A stretch of 64,000 nucleotides of DNA, from contig NZ_AKWZ02000011.1 of the NCBI RefSeq assembly GCF_000306235.2, positions 124,001 through 188,000 on the forward strand, written 5' to 3'. This DNA is from Leptospira fainei serovar Hurstbridge str. BUT 6. Its GTDB lineage: Bacteria > Spirochaetota > Leptospiria > Leptospirales > Leptospiraceae. The notes under the pieces are model-generated. The model was not told the DNA's origin and searched no databases. It saw nothing but the letters and a program-made list of their open reading frames with translations. A program made the position numbers and the translations under genes. This document shows, in pieces, positions 54,731 through 64,000 of this stretch (position 1 is its first letter; every line of letters begins with the position of its first letter).

Positions 54731-55469
54731 TCCCTCCGTCCACAGCCCAATTGGCTCCGTTAATATAACGAGAGTCGTCCGAAAGTAAAAAGGAAGCGAC
54801 TCGCGCTATCTCTTCGGGACTCGCAATCGTTTTTGTCGGAGTCATAGAGAGTATTTTTTCCCGATGATCATCTACCTGATCTTCCCGGATTCCCATTTTT
54901 GTTTCTATATATCCGGGACTGATAGCGTTGGCAGTGATTCCGAATTCTCCCCATTCCGCAGCTATGGATTTTACGAAACCGGCTAAGCCATGCTTCGATG
55001 CGGAATAAGCGACCGACAAAGCTCTCCCTTTGATCGAAAGGGACGAGGCGATATAAATCAAACGGCCGAATTTTTGAGTCGATAAGATCGGTAAAAGCGT
55101 CTGCGTAATTTGAAAAGCCGAACGAAGGTTAACCGAAAATATCGCATCCCATTCTTCTAATGTGACTTCCGTAATTTTATGATATGGCCCGCCGTACCCG
55201 GCGCAATGTACAAATCCTGTTAAGCGACGTTCTTGTCCGGGAGAAGTCAGATTTTCCACCAACGATCTACATTCTTCCTTCACTCGAACGGCGGAAAGTA
55301 GATCTATGGAAACGAAAGATTCTCCCGACTCGATTTTTGCCGGGGGATTCTTATCCCAATTCCAGACCGAGAAGCCGGCGGCAGTAAAATTTCGAACTAA
55401 GGCTCGCCCTAATCCTCCGCTGCCGCCTGTAACTAAAATGGAACCGAATTCTAAAGGATTTTTTAACAA
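54717..55469 (-). CDS. Short-chain dehydrogenase/reductase (FabG-like)
   Basis: A 250-residue SDR enzyme resembling 3-oxoacyl-ACP reductase. Motifs are [13 protein letters not shown] (cofactor), FVHCAGYGG (the usual NNAG reads HCAG), IYIASS for the catalytic Ser strand, [13 protein letters not shown] (Tyr and Lys) and SPGYIETKM after it. The C-terminus [18 protein letters not shown] is the standard SDR ending. Its 3' end overlaps the M61 gene by 14 bases on the opposite strand. It diverges from argB with 95 bases between. Substrate unknown. Confidence 0.9.
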   Translation of the reverse strand: MLKNPLEFGSILVTGGSGGLGRALVRNFTAAGFSVWNWDKNPPAKIESGESFVSIDLLSAVRVKEECRSLVENLTSPGQERRLTGFVHCAGYGGPYHKITEVTLEEWDAIFSVNLRSAFQITQTLLPILSTQKFGRLIYIASSLSIKGRALSVAYSASKHGLAGFVKSIAAEWGEFGITANAISPGYIETKMGIREDQVDDHREKILSMTPTKTIASPEEIARVASFLLSDDSRYINGANWAVDGGITAI

Positions 55470-55564
55470 ATGCTTACCGGTTTTAAAAAGATCGATCGAT
55501 AGAGAAGAAGCTTTCCCGTATTTCCGAATCGACAGGGAGAGGCGGAGCGATTTCCCTGTTTGGT

Positions 55565-56437
55565 ATGGAACAATCTTTCGAGCGGGTCAACCATATTCTT
55601 GAAGCCCTTCCTTACATCACAAAATACTCGGGGAAGACCGTCGTGATTAAATATGGCGGCGCGGCTATGGCAAAAGCGGATTTGAAAGAATCGTTTGCGA
55701 AGGATATAGTCCTGCTCAAATACGTAGGAATTCATCCAGTGATCGTTCATGGTGGCGGGCCGGAGATCAATAGACTTTTAGACTCGCTTCATATTCCGAC
55801 CGAGTTTGTTCACGGCCATCGAGTAACCAACGCCGAGACGATGGACGTCGTGGAAATGGTTCTAACCGGAAAAGTGAATAAACAGATTGTTTCGATGATC
55901 AACGCCGAAGGAGGAAACGCCGTTGGACTTTCAGGAAAAGACGGCAACCTGGCGGAGGCTTCCAAAACAAAAATTGAAATCGAGGTAGAAGGAGCGGTTC
56001 CTCAATTAGTCGATGTGGGATTGGTCGGTAAAATAGACAAGATCGACCCGACAGTCGTACTATCTCTCCAGGAAAAAGGGTTCATTCCTGTGATTTCCCC
56101 CGTGGCAGAATCGACCCGAGGAGAATCGTTAAATATTAATGCGGATACTTTCGCCGGCGAACTTGCCGGGGCTCTCAAAGCTGAAAAGCTAATTCTTCTC
56201 ACCGACACTAGCGGAATTTTAATCGATGGAAAACTCGTAACCGGCCTAAATAAAGCGTTGGTAAAAGATTATATTCGGAAAGGAGAAATAACGGGCGGTA
56301 TGATCCCGAAAGTCGAATGTTGCCTTTCCGCAATCGACCATGGAGTCCGCAGAACTCATATTATAGATGGAAGAGTGCCGCATTCGATTCTCATCGAAAT
56401 TTTCACCGACCAAGGAATCGGATCGTTGATAGAGTGA
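55565..56437 (+). CDS. argB: Acetylglutamate kinase
   Basis: A 290-residue N-acetyl-L-glutamate kinase of arginine synthesis. The amino-acid-kinase fold is evident: [11 protein letters not shown] (phosphate binding Lys/Gly), [31 protein letters not shown] (substrate site), SGKDGNL, and LLTDTSGIL near the ATP site. Length and motifs are fully standard. The N-terminal 20 residues ([13 protein letters not shown]) fit arginine-feedback-regulated forms, but regulation was not tested. It stands alone; no other arg genes are in the window. Confidence 0.97.
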   Translation: MEQSFERVNHILEALPYITKYSGKTVVIKYGGAAMAKADLKESFAKDIVLLKYVGIHPVIVHGGGPEINRLLDSLHIPTEFVHGHRVTNAETMDVVEMVLTGKVNKQIVSMINAEGGNAVGLSGKDGNLAEASKTKIEIEVEGAVPQLVDVGLVGKIDKIDPTVVLSLQEKGFIPVISPVAESTRGESLNINADTFAGELAGALKAEKLILLTDTSGILIDGKLVTGLNKALVKDYIRKGEITGGMIPKVECCLSAIDHGVRRTHIIDGRVPHSILIEIFTDQGIGSLIE

Positions 56438-56485
56438 TAAATTTCCTCAACTTCGATCTGCGTGCCGGAAAGTTCCCGAATCTCC

Positions 56486-56514
56486 TTGACAAAGCAGAGC
56501 TTTAGGCTGAAATA
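56486..56514 (+). promoter_or_regulatory. Possible promoter for the GAF/PP2C gene
   Basis: TTGACA at 56486-56491 is a perfect -35 hexamer. The best -10 after 17 bases is GAAATA (56509-56514), which is poor; TACAAT (56513-56518) is better but 21 bases away. The gene starts at 56568. Confidence 0.3.
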
Positions 56515-56567
56515 CAATTTCTCCGAAGCCAGAACCCTTATTTTTGCGAAGTCACTGAACTAGCCTC

Positions 56568-58316
56568 ATGAGTTTTAAGCAGCTCTCTCTTTCCTTAATT
56601 TCCGATATCACCGCCCGCATCAACTCCACCGATAATTTGGAGGAGTTGCTCGGAATTATCATAGAAACTACCAAAGACGTTTTAAATACCGAGGGATGCT
56701 CCTTGTTACTGTACGATAAGGAAGAAGATTGCTTAGTATTTCAAATTGCCAAGGGCGACAAAGGGGAATCTCTTACCGAATTGAAGGTTCCTAGAGGTAA
56801 GGGAATTGCCGGCATGGTTCTAGAAAGTTTGGAACCCGTGATTACGAACGATGCGGCTAATGACCCTCGTATTTATAGAAATATCGATCAAGCGGTCGGA
56901 TTTACGACTCGGAATCTAATTTGCGTTCCTATGAAAACTCAGGGAGAGATTCAAGGGGTATTAGAAGCCGTCAATTCGAACGAACGTCCTGATTTTACTT
57001 CGAAAGATATTAAAATTTTAGAATATCTCTCGGACTTGGCGGCGATTGCAATTCGAAATAGACGCTTAATCAAAGATCTTAAAGACAGGGCGAGAGAACT
57101 CGACTGCTTGTACCAGATTTCCCAGGCTATTTCGAATATCAGCGAGTTGGATCAGTTTTTAAACCTGACCGTCCATTCGATTTCCGACGTTCTAGGCGCA
57201 GAAAGGGTTTCGTTAATCTTCCAGAATCCGCGAACTAAATCTTTCGAGCTTTCTAAATCGGTCGGTTTTGGAATCGAAGAGGAATCCCAACTTGTGGACG
57301 AGTCGCAGGGAATTCTGAATCGGATTCTTTCAGACGGAAAACCTTTGCTTGTTCAGGGACAAACCGATATCGATCCGAACCTTTTAAATCCCATACGATA
57401 TAAAACAAGATCCTTTGTTTCAGTACCGATCAGGCAGGATGGAAAAATTATCGGAATATTAAACGCAGCGGATAAAAAGAGCGGGGACAGTTTTTCTCCG
57501 CAAGACCTTTCCATCTTAAGTACGATATCGAATCAAATTGCTGAGGCTTATAATAGCCTCCTTGTCAAAAATCAAAAAGAAAAACTGACTTCAATCCGAC
57601 GAGATATGCAAATAGCTTCGCAGATTCAGCTCAATTCGCTGCCAAGCATTCCCAAAAAAATGCATTTGTTGGAGATCGAGACAGCTTATACGGCTTCCAA
57701 AGAAATCGGGGGAGATTTTTACGATCTTGTCTATCATAACCCGGACGAAATCAGCCTTCTGATAGCGGATGTCTCCGGAAAAGGGATCTCCGCCGCTCTT
57801 TTTATGGAATTTTCCAAAACGATTATCGCGGGTGAAGTGGCTCGAAATTCATCCACGAGCATCAGTTTAATGGGAGCAAATCGTATTATTCAGGAGAAAT
57901 CAGGATACTTTATGTTCGTAACCGTAATGCTGATTCGAATCAATATGCTCAAGAAAAGAATCCGTTACTCCAGCGCAGGGCACAACGAGCAACTTTTATA
58001 CAAAGCGAAAGACAAGAAAGTTATAATGCTTTCAGGAAAAGGTATGCCCCTCGGAATCAAAGAATCAGAAATTGAGGAGCACGAAGTAGAATACCAGCCC
58101 GGAGATTTGGTCGTTCTCTATACCGACGGAGTTAGTGAAACGACAAATGAAGCCCGGGAAATGTACGGATTAGAAAATCTTGCAAAACTTATCGAGCGAA
58201 ACGGGGACATGCCCGTAGAAAATCTGAAAGATTTGATTTTGGATACTACGGATGCCTTCAGGGGAGAAGCTGACCCCCATGACGATTATACTCTTGTTTT
58301 AGTCCGACTGAATTAA
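56568..58316 (+). CDS. GAF-GAF-PP2C (SpoIIE/RsbU-type) serine phosphatase
   Basis: A 582-residue cytoplasmic regulator. Two GAF domains (about residues 25-165 and 190-335) sense ligands or partners, a coiled segment follows, and a SpoIIE-type PP2C phosphatase domain fills the rest: IGGDFYDL (metal Asp), [30 protein letters not shown] and the final DDYTLVLV. Such proteins dephosphorylate anti-anti-sigma factors in partner switching. It could connect with GHKL kinases such as the one at 37392, although that is speculation. No adjacent STAS gene is present in the window. Confidence 0.93.
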   Translation: MSFKQLSLSLISDITARINSTDNLEELLGIIIETTKDVLNTEGCSLLLYDKEEDCLVFQIAKGDKGESLTELKVPRGKGIAGMVLESLEPVITNDAANDPRIYRNIDQAVGFTTRNLICVPMKTQGEIQGVLEAVNSNERPDFTSKDIKILEYLSDLAAIAIRNRRLIKDLKDRARELDCLYQISQAISNISELDQFLNLTVHSISDVLGAERVSLIFQNPRTKSFELSKSVGFGIEEESQLVDESQGILNRILSDGKPLLVQGQTDIDPNLLNPIRYKTRSFVSVPIRQDGKIIGILNAADKKSGDSFSPQDLSILSTISNQIAEAYNSLLVKNQKEKLTSIRRDMQIASQIQLNSLPSIPKKMHLLEIETAYTASKEIGGDFYDLVYHNPDEISLLIADVSGKGISAALFMEFSKTIIAGEVARNSSTSISLMGANRIIQEKSGYFMFVTVMLIRINMLKKRIRYSSAGHNEQLLYKAKDKKVIMLSGKGMPLGIKESEIEEHEVEYQPGDLVVLYTDGVSETTNEAREMYGLENLAKLIERNGDMPVENLKDLILDTTDAFRGEADPHDDYTLVLVRLN

Positions 58317-58332
58317 AGATTTCATCGTCGGT

Positions 58333-58349
58333 TTTGTAGGAACTATGAC
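58333..58349 (-). repeat. 17-bp intergenic repeat, copy 3 (inverted)
   Basis: TTTGTAGGAACTATGAC on the plus strand; its reverse complement matches copy 2 (60839-60855) at 16 of 17 positions. It lies between the stops of the convergent PP2C and phosphofructokinase genes, touching the latter's TAG. Confidence 0.65.
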
Positions 58350-59644
58350 TATCCGGCAATCATCCGAGGAGGCTGTCCGGTGGAAGCGAGGAGCGTCCGC
58401 CATAATGTGCTCTTATTCGGCTGCAAGACCTTCCTTTCCTGAATGGCAAGATCAATGGGCAAATGAGTGAATACATTATTCCAAATTCCGATCACCATAT
58501 CTGTTTTTCCCGCCATGCCTGCGTGAACCGCATTTTGGGCGAGAAAGCCGCAGAAAATAGAATCTTCCGGATTTGCAGGAATGGATCGGATTATATAACT
58601 GGGATCGATGTATTTTACGTTGGTTTCTATATTCTCTTTTTTAAAATACTCGATGATTTTATTCTTTAAAAAGACACCGATATCACCGAGTTTCAAGTTT
58701 CCGGACGCATCCCTTTCTTCATTTCTTCCGAAGAATTTCTGACCGGCGCCTTCGGCAACTATGATGACTGCATGCCTTCTTTTTAAAATTCGATCTTTCA
58801 GAATTTCTAGAAAGGCGCCCTTTCCATCCAAATCAAAATCGACCTCTGGAATCAGACAATAATTCACATTCTGAGACGCGAGAGCTGCATTGACTGCAAT
58901 GAATCCGGAATGACGACCCATTAGTTTTACGACCCCGATTCCATTAGGGGCTCCTTTCGCTTCAACATGGGCACATTCTACCGCCTCCATCGCCTTCGAA
59001 AATGCCGTAGAAAATCCGAATGTCTTTTGAACATAGTTAATGTCGTTATCAATGGTCTTGGGAATCCCTATGACGGAGATTTCTTCATTGCGTTTTTCGA
59101 TTTCTCGAACGATTTCTTTTGCTCCACGTAATGTTCCGTCACCACCGATGCAGAATAAAACTTTCACTCCGTAAAGAGCAAGCGTATCAACCATATCTTC
59201 GGGAGCCTGATTTCCTCGCGATGAAGCTAGAATAGTTCCACCGTCCGCGCCGATATGAGCAACATTTTCCGGCGTCAATTCTACCGGACGATGAGCATAG
59301 CGTTTCACTAGTCCCTGATATCCGTATGGAAAACCGAGAATTCTTCGAACTCCGTAACGATATGTCAATTCCATTACGATTCCGCGAATTACATCATTAA
59401 TACCCGGGCAGAGCCCTCCGCAGGTAACAATTCCTGCCGTTACATTTTGCGGGTCGAAATAAATTTTTTCTCGAGGGCCTGCCTGTTCAAAGAAATCCAC
59501 TTCAGATTCGAGGTAATGCCTCCAATCCTCCCTGTTCTCAAAAACCGTTCTGAAAATAGCTTTTGATTCTTCCGGTGTATAATATTCATAACCGGCCGGA
59601 CTCACTATTCTGCATTCGCCAAAATTCTTTATTTTTGTCTTCAT
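58349..59644 (-). CDS. 6-phosphofructokinase, ATP-type by motif
   Basis: A 431-residue group-II-like phosphofructokinase as found in spirochaetes. Motifs are [21 protein letters not shown] [22 protein letters not shown] and IPKTIDNDI. The GGDGT glycine is the ATP-type residue, whereas PPi-dependent enzymes carry an Asp there (GGDD). [10 protein letters not shown] and PEVDFDL are the substrate-binding blocks. It commits fructose-6-phosphate to glycolysis. AAGGA precedes ATG 59644. Cofactor specificity is inferred from one residue, so biochemical PPi use is not excluded. Confidence 0.9.
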   Translation of the reverse strand: MKTKIKNFGECRIVSPAGYEYYTPEESKAIFRTVFENREDWRHYLESEVDFFEQAGPREKIYFDPQNVTAGIVTCGGLCPGINDVIRGIVMELTYRYGVRRILGFPYGYQGLVKRYAHRPVELTPENVAHIGADGGTILASSRGNQAPEDMVDTLALYGVKVLFCIGGDGTLRGAKEIVREIEKRNEEISVIGIPKTIDNDINYVQKTFGFSTAFSKAMEAVECAHVEAKGAPNGIGVVKLMGRHSGFIAVNAALASQNVNYCLIPEVDFDLDGKGAFLEILKDRILKRRHAVIIVAEGAGQKFFGRNEERDASGNLKLGDIGVFLKNKIIEYFKKENIETNVKYIDPSYIIRSIPANPEDSIFCGFLAQNAVHAGMAGKTDMVIGIWNNVFTHLPIDLAIQERKVLQPNKSTLWRTLLASTGQPPRMIAG

Positions 59645-59710
59645 CCCGGTTTTTCCTTACTATGATACATAGACGTTCCCTTTTTTTCGACGTTTCAAAT
59701 CGATTTTTCA

Positions 59711-59740
59711 TTGGCAAGAGGGATTCCTTCGTCATATATC
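59711..59740 (+). promoter_or_regulatory. Candidate sigma-70 promoter of the 59758 gene
   Basis: TTGGCA (59711-59716) and TATATC (59735-59740) are separated by 18 bases, close to consensus. GAGG just upstream of the ATG at 59758 gives a ribosome-binding site. The gap to the divergent phosphofructokinase is 113 bases. Confidence 0.45.
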
Positions 59741-59757
59741 ATTAATAGAGGATGTAA

Positions 59758-60780
59758 ATGGGAAGAAAGATTCTAAAAAAGAACTCAGCTCGTCCCATAT
59801 TCCGGTCTGCCACCATTTTTTTCTTACCTGTTTTTCTTGGGTTATCAATGATTTATGGGGAAACAGATTCGGGTCTTCTTTGGGACTCGTTTGGTGTTTT
59901 TAGTTCATCTGAACGGTCTTCGCGAAAGGCCGCAAATAACGAGAAAGAAAGCGGTATGGGGGAAGAAAAACCCGTTTTATTCTTCTCCGCGCTTACTTTT
60001 AAAGGCCCATTCGAAGCGAAACTTTTGAGCGATTTCATTCCAACAGAAAATCAAACTTGGGAATCAATTCCGGGAATGAATACTCTGCTCCCGAAACCGC
60101 CGCAGACCGGTAGAGGTCGTCGAGAATTTTTTGCCCTATACCCGTCTCTGGGAAAAGAAGAAATTTTCGTCATGGCTTTATCGACCACAAGTCAGCCGAA
60201 ACCCGGTTCGGGTGAGGCGTATGTAGGAGCAACGACAGAACGCCGAGCTTTTGATGCGTTAACTGACGTGCGAAGCCAAAGTACTCCGTTACCTGGCGCA
60301 AATCAAAATATTTCACGCGGAATAGATAACCAAGCCGGTAATTTATTACTAGGATATTTTACCGGTCATGCCGGAGTCCATATGGGCTTAGGAATGAGAA
60401 TGGCTGGGAACGGTGTAGGGTTAGCCGTGCCGGAATCTGCTAGATCATCGATCGGAGTAAGTTATTCGATTTTTTCCGGAGCGAGCAATCAAAATCAATT
60501 AGATTTCTTTTTGCAAGTTTCGGGGGTTAAACGCTTTAATGACAAAACGTTAATTCCTGTCGAACCGACTGTCACGTTTAAGGGCTGGCCGCAAGGGTAT
60601 GAATACTATGTTAACCCAGGGTTTTCGGTTTCTACCCGAAATCTACGTTTTGAAGGTTTAGTTCGCGTTCCCCTCCACCAACCATTTCCAACCACAGACG
60701 GTATGCTTACGTCCGAAATCCAAGGACAGTTAGGAGTAAAATACAGTTTTTCCGAAAGTTCCCCAAACCTACCCAAATGA
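59758..60780 (+). CDS. Hypothetical exported protein, beta-rich C-terminus
   Basis: A 340-residue protein with a basic n-region and a hydrophobic signal segment (about residues 17-35), cleaved possibly near IYGE. A low-complexity Ser/Lys/Glu region follows, then a mostly beta, Gly- and Phe-rich C-terminal half (LLLGYFTGHAGVHMGLGMRM, SIGVSYSIFSGA, FEGLVRVPLHQPF, GQLGVKYSFSES). This pattern fits a small outer-membrane barrel or beta-sandwich, but the C-terminus lacks the final aromatic residue. No family was recognised. A candidate promoter precedes it, and two copies of a 17-bp repeat follow it. Confidence 0.65.
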   Translation: MGRKILKKNSARPIFRSATIFFLPVFLGLSMIYGETDSGLLWDSFGVFSSSERSSRKAANNEKESGMGEEKPVLFFSALTFKGPFEAKLLSDFIPTENQTWESIPGMNTLLPKPPQTGRGRREFFALYPSLGKEEIFVMALSTTSQPKPGSGEAYVGATTERRAFDALTDVRSQSTPLPGANQNISRGIDNQAGNLLLGYFTGHAGVHMGLGMRMAGNGVGLAVPESARSSIGVSYSIFSGASNQNQLDFFLQVSGVKRFNDKTLIPVEPTVTFKGWPQGYEYYVNPGFSVSTRNLRFEGLVRVPLHQPFPTTDGMLTSEIQGQLGVKYSFSESSPNLPK

Positions 60781-60794
60781 TGGGATCGGGGAGT

Positions 60795-60812
60795 TTGTCG
60801 TAGTTACTACAA
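60795..60812 (+). repeat. 17-bp intergenic repeat, copy 1
   Basis: TTGTCGTAGTTACTACAA, near-palindromic, 15 bases after the stop of the 59758 gene. It matches copy 2 at GTCGTAGTT and CTACAA with one change. Confidence 0.6.
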
Positions 60813-60838
60813 TTTCCTATTATCGGGTAGGATATATC

Positions 60839-60855
60839 GTCGTAGTTCCTACAAA
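60839..60855 (+). repeat. 17-bp intergenic repeat, copy 2
   Basis: GTCGTAGTTCCTACAAA, 27 bases after copy 1. It contains the stop codon of the small minus-strand gene (TAG as CTA, 60849-60851), so the last bases of the coding sequence are part of the repeat. Confidence 0.65.
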
Positions 60856-61160
60856 CCCTGTTTTTCAAACGAGAGTTTTAAATCTAACTTACTAATAAGA
60901 TGCTTCTTCCTCGAAATCCGAATGGTCTTTAATAACTTTCCCCGATCTTCTGTAAAAACCTCAATCCAAGTTTCATTTACTGGACAGGCGTTATCCTCAC
61001 AAGCCCACTCACTAGCTTTCAGGAAAGCTACAGATCCTCCAATTCTCTTTCGAATCTCCGATGCTAACCATGGATGGAATGAGAATTCCGAATCTGGATC
61101 GCAAACTTCCGAAAATTCAGAGTGAGTCTTTAATATCTGTGTAGGAACTTCTACCCTCAT
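60849..61160 (-). CDS. Small hypothetical protein downstream of metH
   Basis: A 103-residue soluble protein with no signal peptide. ATG 61160 is preferred because AAGGAG lies nine bases upstream; longer starts at 61178 and 61232 lack this. It has cysteines at SEVCDPD and in ACEDNACPVNETW, a central helix and a basic C-terminal strand region (TIRISRKKHLISKLDLKL). No family was recognised. It starts 18 bases after the metH stop, so it is probably co-transcribed and may relate to methionine or cobalamin metabolism, which is inference from position only. Confidence 0.7.
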   Translation of the reverse strand: MRVEVPTQILKTHSEFSEVCDPDSEFSFHPWLASEIRKRIGGSVAFLKASEWACEDNACPVNETWIEVFTEDRGKLLKTIRISRKKHLISKLDLKLSFEKQGL

Positions 61161-61177
61161 CAAACCGCTCCTTTTCA

Positions 61178-64000
61178 TTAGACTGTAGGAACGACTTCTT
61201 TGGGATCGTACGCTAAATTTGGTGAAAGCCATTTTTCAATTTCAGCGATACTTGTATTTTTGCGCTTAGCATAATCCTCGATCTGATCACGATTAATCTT
61301 CGCGACAGCGAAATATTTCGACTCAGGATGAGCAAAATACAGCCCACTTACCGAACTCGCCGGCCACATTGCAAAATGCTCGGTCAAGGTTATGCCCGTG
61401 TTCTTTTCAACCTGCAAAAGATCAAAGAGAGTACGTTTTTCCGTGTGGTCCGGACTTGCCGGGTAACCGGCAGCTGGGCGAATGCCTTTGTATTTTTCTC
61501 GGATAAGATCTTCCACAGGGAGATTTTCATCAGAAGCATATCCCCAATATTCTTTTCGAACTTTAAGATGCATATATTCAGCGAATGCTTCCGCTAATCG
61601 ATCTCCTAAAGCTTTCGCCATAATTGAATTATAGTCGTCCAATTTTGAGTCAAAGATCTTTGCAAATTCTTCGACTCCATGCCCCGACGTAACGGCAAAA
61701 CCTCCGATATAATCGATTAATCCGGACTCCTGCGATGCAATGAAATCGGCCAAGCAATAATTCGGCTCCTCTTTGCCTTCCTTTGAAATCTGCTGACGAA
61801 GCGTATGAAAAACAGCAAGAATCTTCGATCTTGTTTCATCTTCGTAAACTTCAATATCGTCGCCAACGCTATTGGCGGGAAAAATACCGATCACTCCTTT
61901 CGCCCTATAACGTCGATTCTTAACGATATCATCTAAAAGCTTACGCGCATCGTCGTATAACTCTTTCGCCTGCTTTCCGTAAATTTCACTTTCAAATATG
62001 GACGGGAAGCGGCCTTTTAATTCCCAGGCTTGAAAGAAAGGCGACCAATCAATATATGGAACCAAAGTTTCTAATGAAATCTCCTCATCGAAAACTTTTA
62101 TTCCCGTGATATTCGGTTTTGAAATCCTAGTCGTATTCCAATCGGAAACAAATCTGTTTTCTCGCGCTTCCTCGATCGAAACTAACTTGCGCTCGCTTCT
62201 TGTATTGAAATAAATCTCGCGCTGAGATTTCTGATCTAACCTAATCTGTTCAACATATTCGCCGCGCAACGACGGATTCAATAACTTCCCTACAACATTT
62301 ACGACTCGAGAAGCGTCGATCACATGAACAACCGGATGGTCGTATTTTTCCGCTATTTTTACCGCAGTATGTGCGGAACTCGTAGTAGCTCCGCCGATAA
62401 GCAACGGAACAGTAAAACCGGTCCTTTGCATTTCGGAAGCGACATATACCATCTCGTCTAAAGATGGAGTGATCAAGCCGGATAATCCGATTATATCCGC
62501 CTTTTGTGCTCTAGCTTCCTCTAAAATTTTTTCGCAAGGAACCATCACGCCTAAATCTACTACATCGTAATTATTGCAGGCGAGAACCACGGAGACTATA
62601 TTTTTGCCGATATCATGAACATCGCCTTTCACCGTCGCAATCAGAAATTTTAGCTTTTGCGAAACTTGGGCCTGTTTTTTATTTTCCTCCTCCATAAACG
62701 GCAAAAGATAAGCGACTGCCTTTTTCATAACGCGAGCGCTTTTTACGACTTGTGGAAGAAACATTTTTCCGGAACCGAATAAATCCCCGACGACCCTCAT
62801 TCCGTCCATCATCGGACCTTCGATGACACTCAATGGTCGTCCGTATTTTACTCTAGCTTCTTCCGTATCTTGCTCAATGAATTCAACAATTCCTTTAACT
62901 AGTGCGTGCTCAAGTCGTTGTTCAACGGAACCGGATCTCCATGCGTCTTCTTTTTTATCGACCTTATCGCCGGCCTTGACCGTTTCCGCAAAATCAATTA
63001 ATCGTTCCGTTGAGTCAGGTCTACGATTCAAAAGTACGTCTTCGACGAGTTCCAATAGATCTTTCGGTATCTCCTCGTAAACTGCAAGCATCCCGGCATT
63101 TACAATAGCCATATCTAAGCCTGCTTGAATCGCATGGTATAAAAAGGCAGCATGCATTGCTTCCCGAACAGGATTATTTCCTCGGAAGGAAAAGGAGATA
63201 TTACTCAATCCTCCGCTAACTTTAGCCCCTGGACATTTTACTTTAATTTCGCGAATCGCTTCAATAAAATCGACTGCATAATTATTATGTTCTTCTATTC
63301 CGGTCCCGACGGTTAAAATATTTGGATCGAAAATAATGTCTGACGGAGAATAATCCGCCTCGTTAATTAATAATTCATAGGCTCTCTTACAAATCCTAAC
63401 CTTCTCATCTTTACTGGCCGCCTGTCCTTGTTCATCAAAGGCCATGACGATAACTGCCGCGCCATATCTTCTAACTTGGCGAGCTTGAGCTATGAATTTT
63501 TCCTCCCCTTCTTTCAAAGAGATGGAATTCACTATCGGTTTTCCTTGAATACACTTTAACCCTGCTTCCAATACAGACCATTTAGAGCTGTCGACCATGA
63601 AAGGTACTTTCGCGATATCCGGTTCTACTGCTATCAAGTTTAAGAATTGAGTCATTGAAGCTTCGCCGTCGAGCAATGCTTCGTCAAAATTGATATCTAT
63701 TATATTTGCACCGGCTTCTACCTGTTGTAAAGCGACTGCAACGGCTTCTTCGAAATTTCCATCTAAAATCAGTTTTTTAAACTTTGGCGATCCGGTAACA
63801 TTCGTTCTCTCGCCAACCATTATAAATCCCTTATCCGGCGTAAGGTTTAAAGGTTCTAATCCGGACAATCTCGTGAATTCCGCGATCGTCGGTATTTTTC
63901 TAGGTGGATTACCGGAGACGGCTTTTGCCGCTGCGGCGATGTGATCAGGAGTCGTTCCGCAACACCCGCCGGCAATATTCAACCAACCCGCCGCTGAAAA
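61178..64000 (-). CDS. metH: Cobalamin-dependent methionine synthase, N-terminus outside window
   Basis: About 941 C-terminal residues of MetH; the frame is open to the window edge. The visible protein begins in the homocysteine-binding barrel with [10 protein letters not shown] (the Cys pair binds zinc), then the pterin-binding domain ([14 protein letters not shown], then [15 protein letters not shown]), the cap and B12-binding domains ([15 protein letters not shown]; His is the lower ligand of cobalamin; [11 protein letters not shown]) and the C-terminal activation domain ([12 protein letters not shown]). It methylates homocysteine from 5-methyl-tetrahydrofolate. All reactivation residues appear in place. 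The only truncation is the window edge. Confidence 0.97.
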   Translation of the reverse strand, partial: FSAAGWLNIAGGCCGTTPDHIAAAAKAVSGNPPRKIPTIAEFTRLSGLEPLNLTPDKGFIMVGERTNVTGSPKFKKLILDGNFEEAVAVALQQVEAGANIIDINFDEALLDGEASMTQFLNLIAVEPDIAKVPFMVDSSKWSVLEAGLKCIQGKPIVNSISLKEGEEKFIAQARQVRRYGAAVIVMAFDEQGQAASKDEKVRICKRAYELLINEADYSPSDIIFDPNILTVGTGIEEHNNYAVDFIEAIREIKVKCPGAKVSGGLSNISFSFRGNNPVREAMHAAFLYHAIQAGLDMAIVNAGMLAVYEEIPKDLLELVEDVLLNRRPDSTERLIDFAETVKAGDKVDKKEDAWRSGSVEQRLEHALVKGIVEFIEQDTEEARVKYGRPLSVIEGPMMDGMRVVGDLFGSGKMFLPQVVKSARVMKKAVAYLLPFMEEENKKQAQVSQKLKFLIATVKGDVHDIGKNIVSVVLACNNYDVVDLGVMVPCEKILEEARAQKADIIGLSGLITPSLDEMVYVASEMQRTGFTVPLLIGGATTSSAHTAVKIAEKYDHPVVHVIDASRVVNVVGKLLNPSLRGEYVEQIRLDQKSQREIYFNTRSERKLVSIEEARENRFVSDWNTTRISKPNITGIKVFDEEISLETLVPYIDWSPFFQAWELKGRFPSIFESEIYGKQAKELYDDARKLLDDIVKNRRYRAKGVIGIFPANSVGDDIEVYEDETRSKILAVFHTLRQQISKEGKEEPNYCLADFIASQESGLIDYIGGFAVTSGHGVEEFAKIFDSKLDDYNSIMAKALGDRLAEAFAEYMHLKVRKEYWGYASDENLPVEDLIREKYKGIRPAAGYPASPDHTEKRTLFDLLQVEKNTGITLTEHFAMWPASSVSGLYFAHPESKYFAVAKINRDQIEDYAKRKNTSIAEIEKWLSPNLAYDPKEVVPTV

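Noticed and set aside
61139..61197. Two further copies of the 17-bp repeat
   Set aside because: Only nine bases (TGTAGGAAC) match, and both fall in coding sequence, so chance similarity cannot be excluded; mentioned in the finding but not annotated.

Overview
The window looks like chromosomal DNA of a spirochaete of the genus Leptospira. This is inferred from gene content. It carries MBOAT acyltransferases paired with the SGNH-like family known as DUF1574 in Leptospira, a LruC-domain lipoprotein, a eukaryotic-type UTP-glucose-1-phosphate uridylyltransferase, many short lipoproteins with leptospiral lipoboxes, and several 7TMR-DISM, GAF/PP2C, EAL and class III cyclase signalling proteins. I see no rRNA, tRNA, insertion sequence, prophage or CRISPR array. 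Gene density is high and no gene-free stretch exceeds 300 bases. The window cuts a MBOAT gene at its left edge and metH at its right edge.

Layout. 1-5088 (+): a surface O-acylation cassette (MBOAT, SGNH, MBOAT, SGNH) ending in a MazG-like pyrophosphohydrolase. 5081-5961 (-): an ExbB/ExbD-type pair. 6072-10216 (+): menaquinone methyltransferase, LruC lipoprotein, PrsW-type membrane protease. 10242-16876 (-): O-antigen-ligase-like protein, a zinc-finger-less DksA homologue behind rpmG (L33, easily missed at 50 aa), bile-acid-type symporter, class V aminotransferase, a ferritin-like protein with a histone-H1-like tail, lysoplasmalogenase. 16977-23135 (+): TerC, then a methylmalonyl-CoA mutase operon (small subunit, large subunit, MeaB). 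23353-29416 (+): a TonB uptake cluster with three lipoproteins, a TonB-dependent receptor, another Cys-rich lipoprotein, ExbB, ExbD and TonB. 29573-32480 (+): a possible leader ORF, a small exported protein and a papain-like protease with fibronectin repeats.

32689-40771 is mainly minus strand: EAL protein, UGPase, a small exported protein, then (across a plus-strand pseudo-hydrolase gene) a TraB / 7TMR-DISM-PAS-ATPase / FlgO-CsgG-like lipoprotein operon. 40994-44038 (+): cheD, HDOD, shikimate kinase, and a solitary tyrosine recombinase. 44098-52238 (-): MFS transporter, membrane-anchored fold-III PLP protein, TRIC-type channel, SDR, metallo-beta-lactamase-fold protein preceded by a long perfect dyad, small membrane protein, 7TMR-DISM adenylate cyclase. 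52453-64000 alternates strands: Bcp peroxiredoxin, M61 aminopeptidase, SDR, argB, GAF-GAF-PP2C phosphatase, phosphofructokinase, an exported protein, a small Cys-containing protein and cobalamin-dependent metH.

Links between genes. Methylmalonyl-CoA mutase and MetH both need cobalamin, so B12 is central here. The TonB cluster supplies both receptor and energiser for an unknown outer-membrane substrate. Two proteins, the ferritin-like one and the pseudo-hydrolase, end in long Lys/Ala-rich basic tails and are the most unusual coding sequences. A 17-bp repeat lies only between converging genes at 58.3 kb and 60.8 kb.
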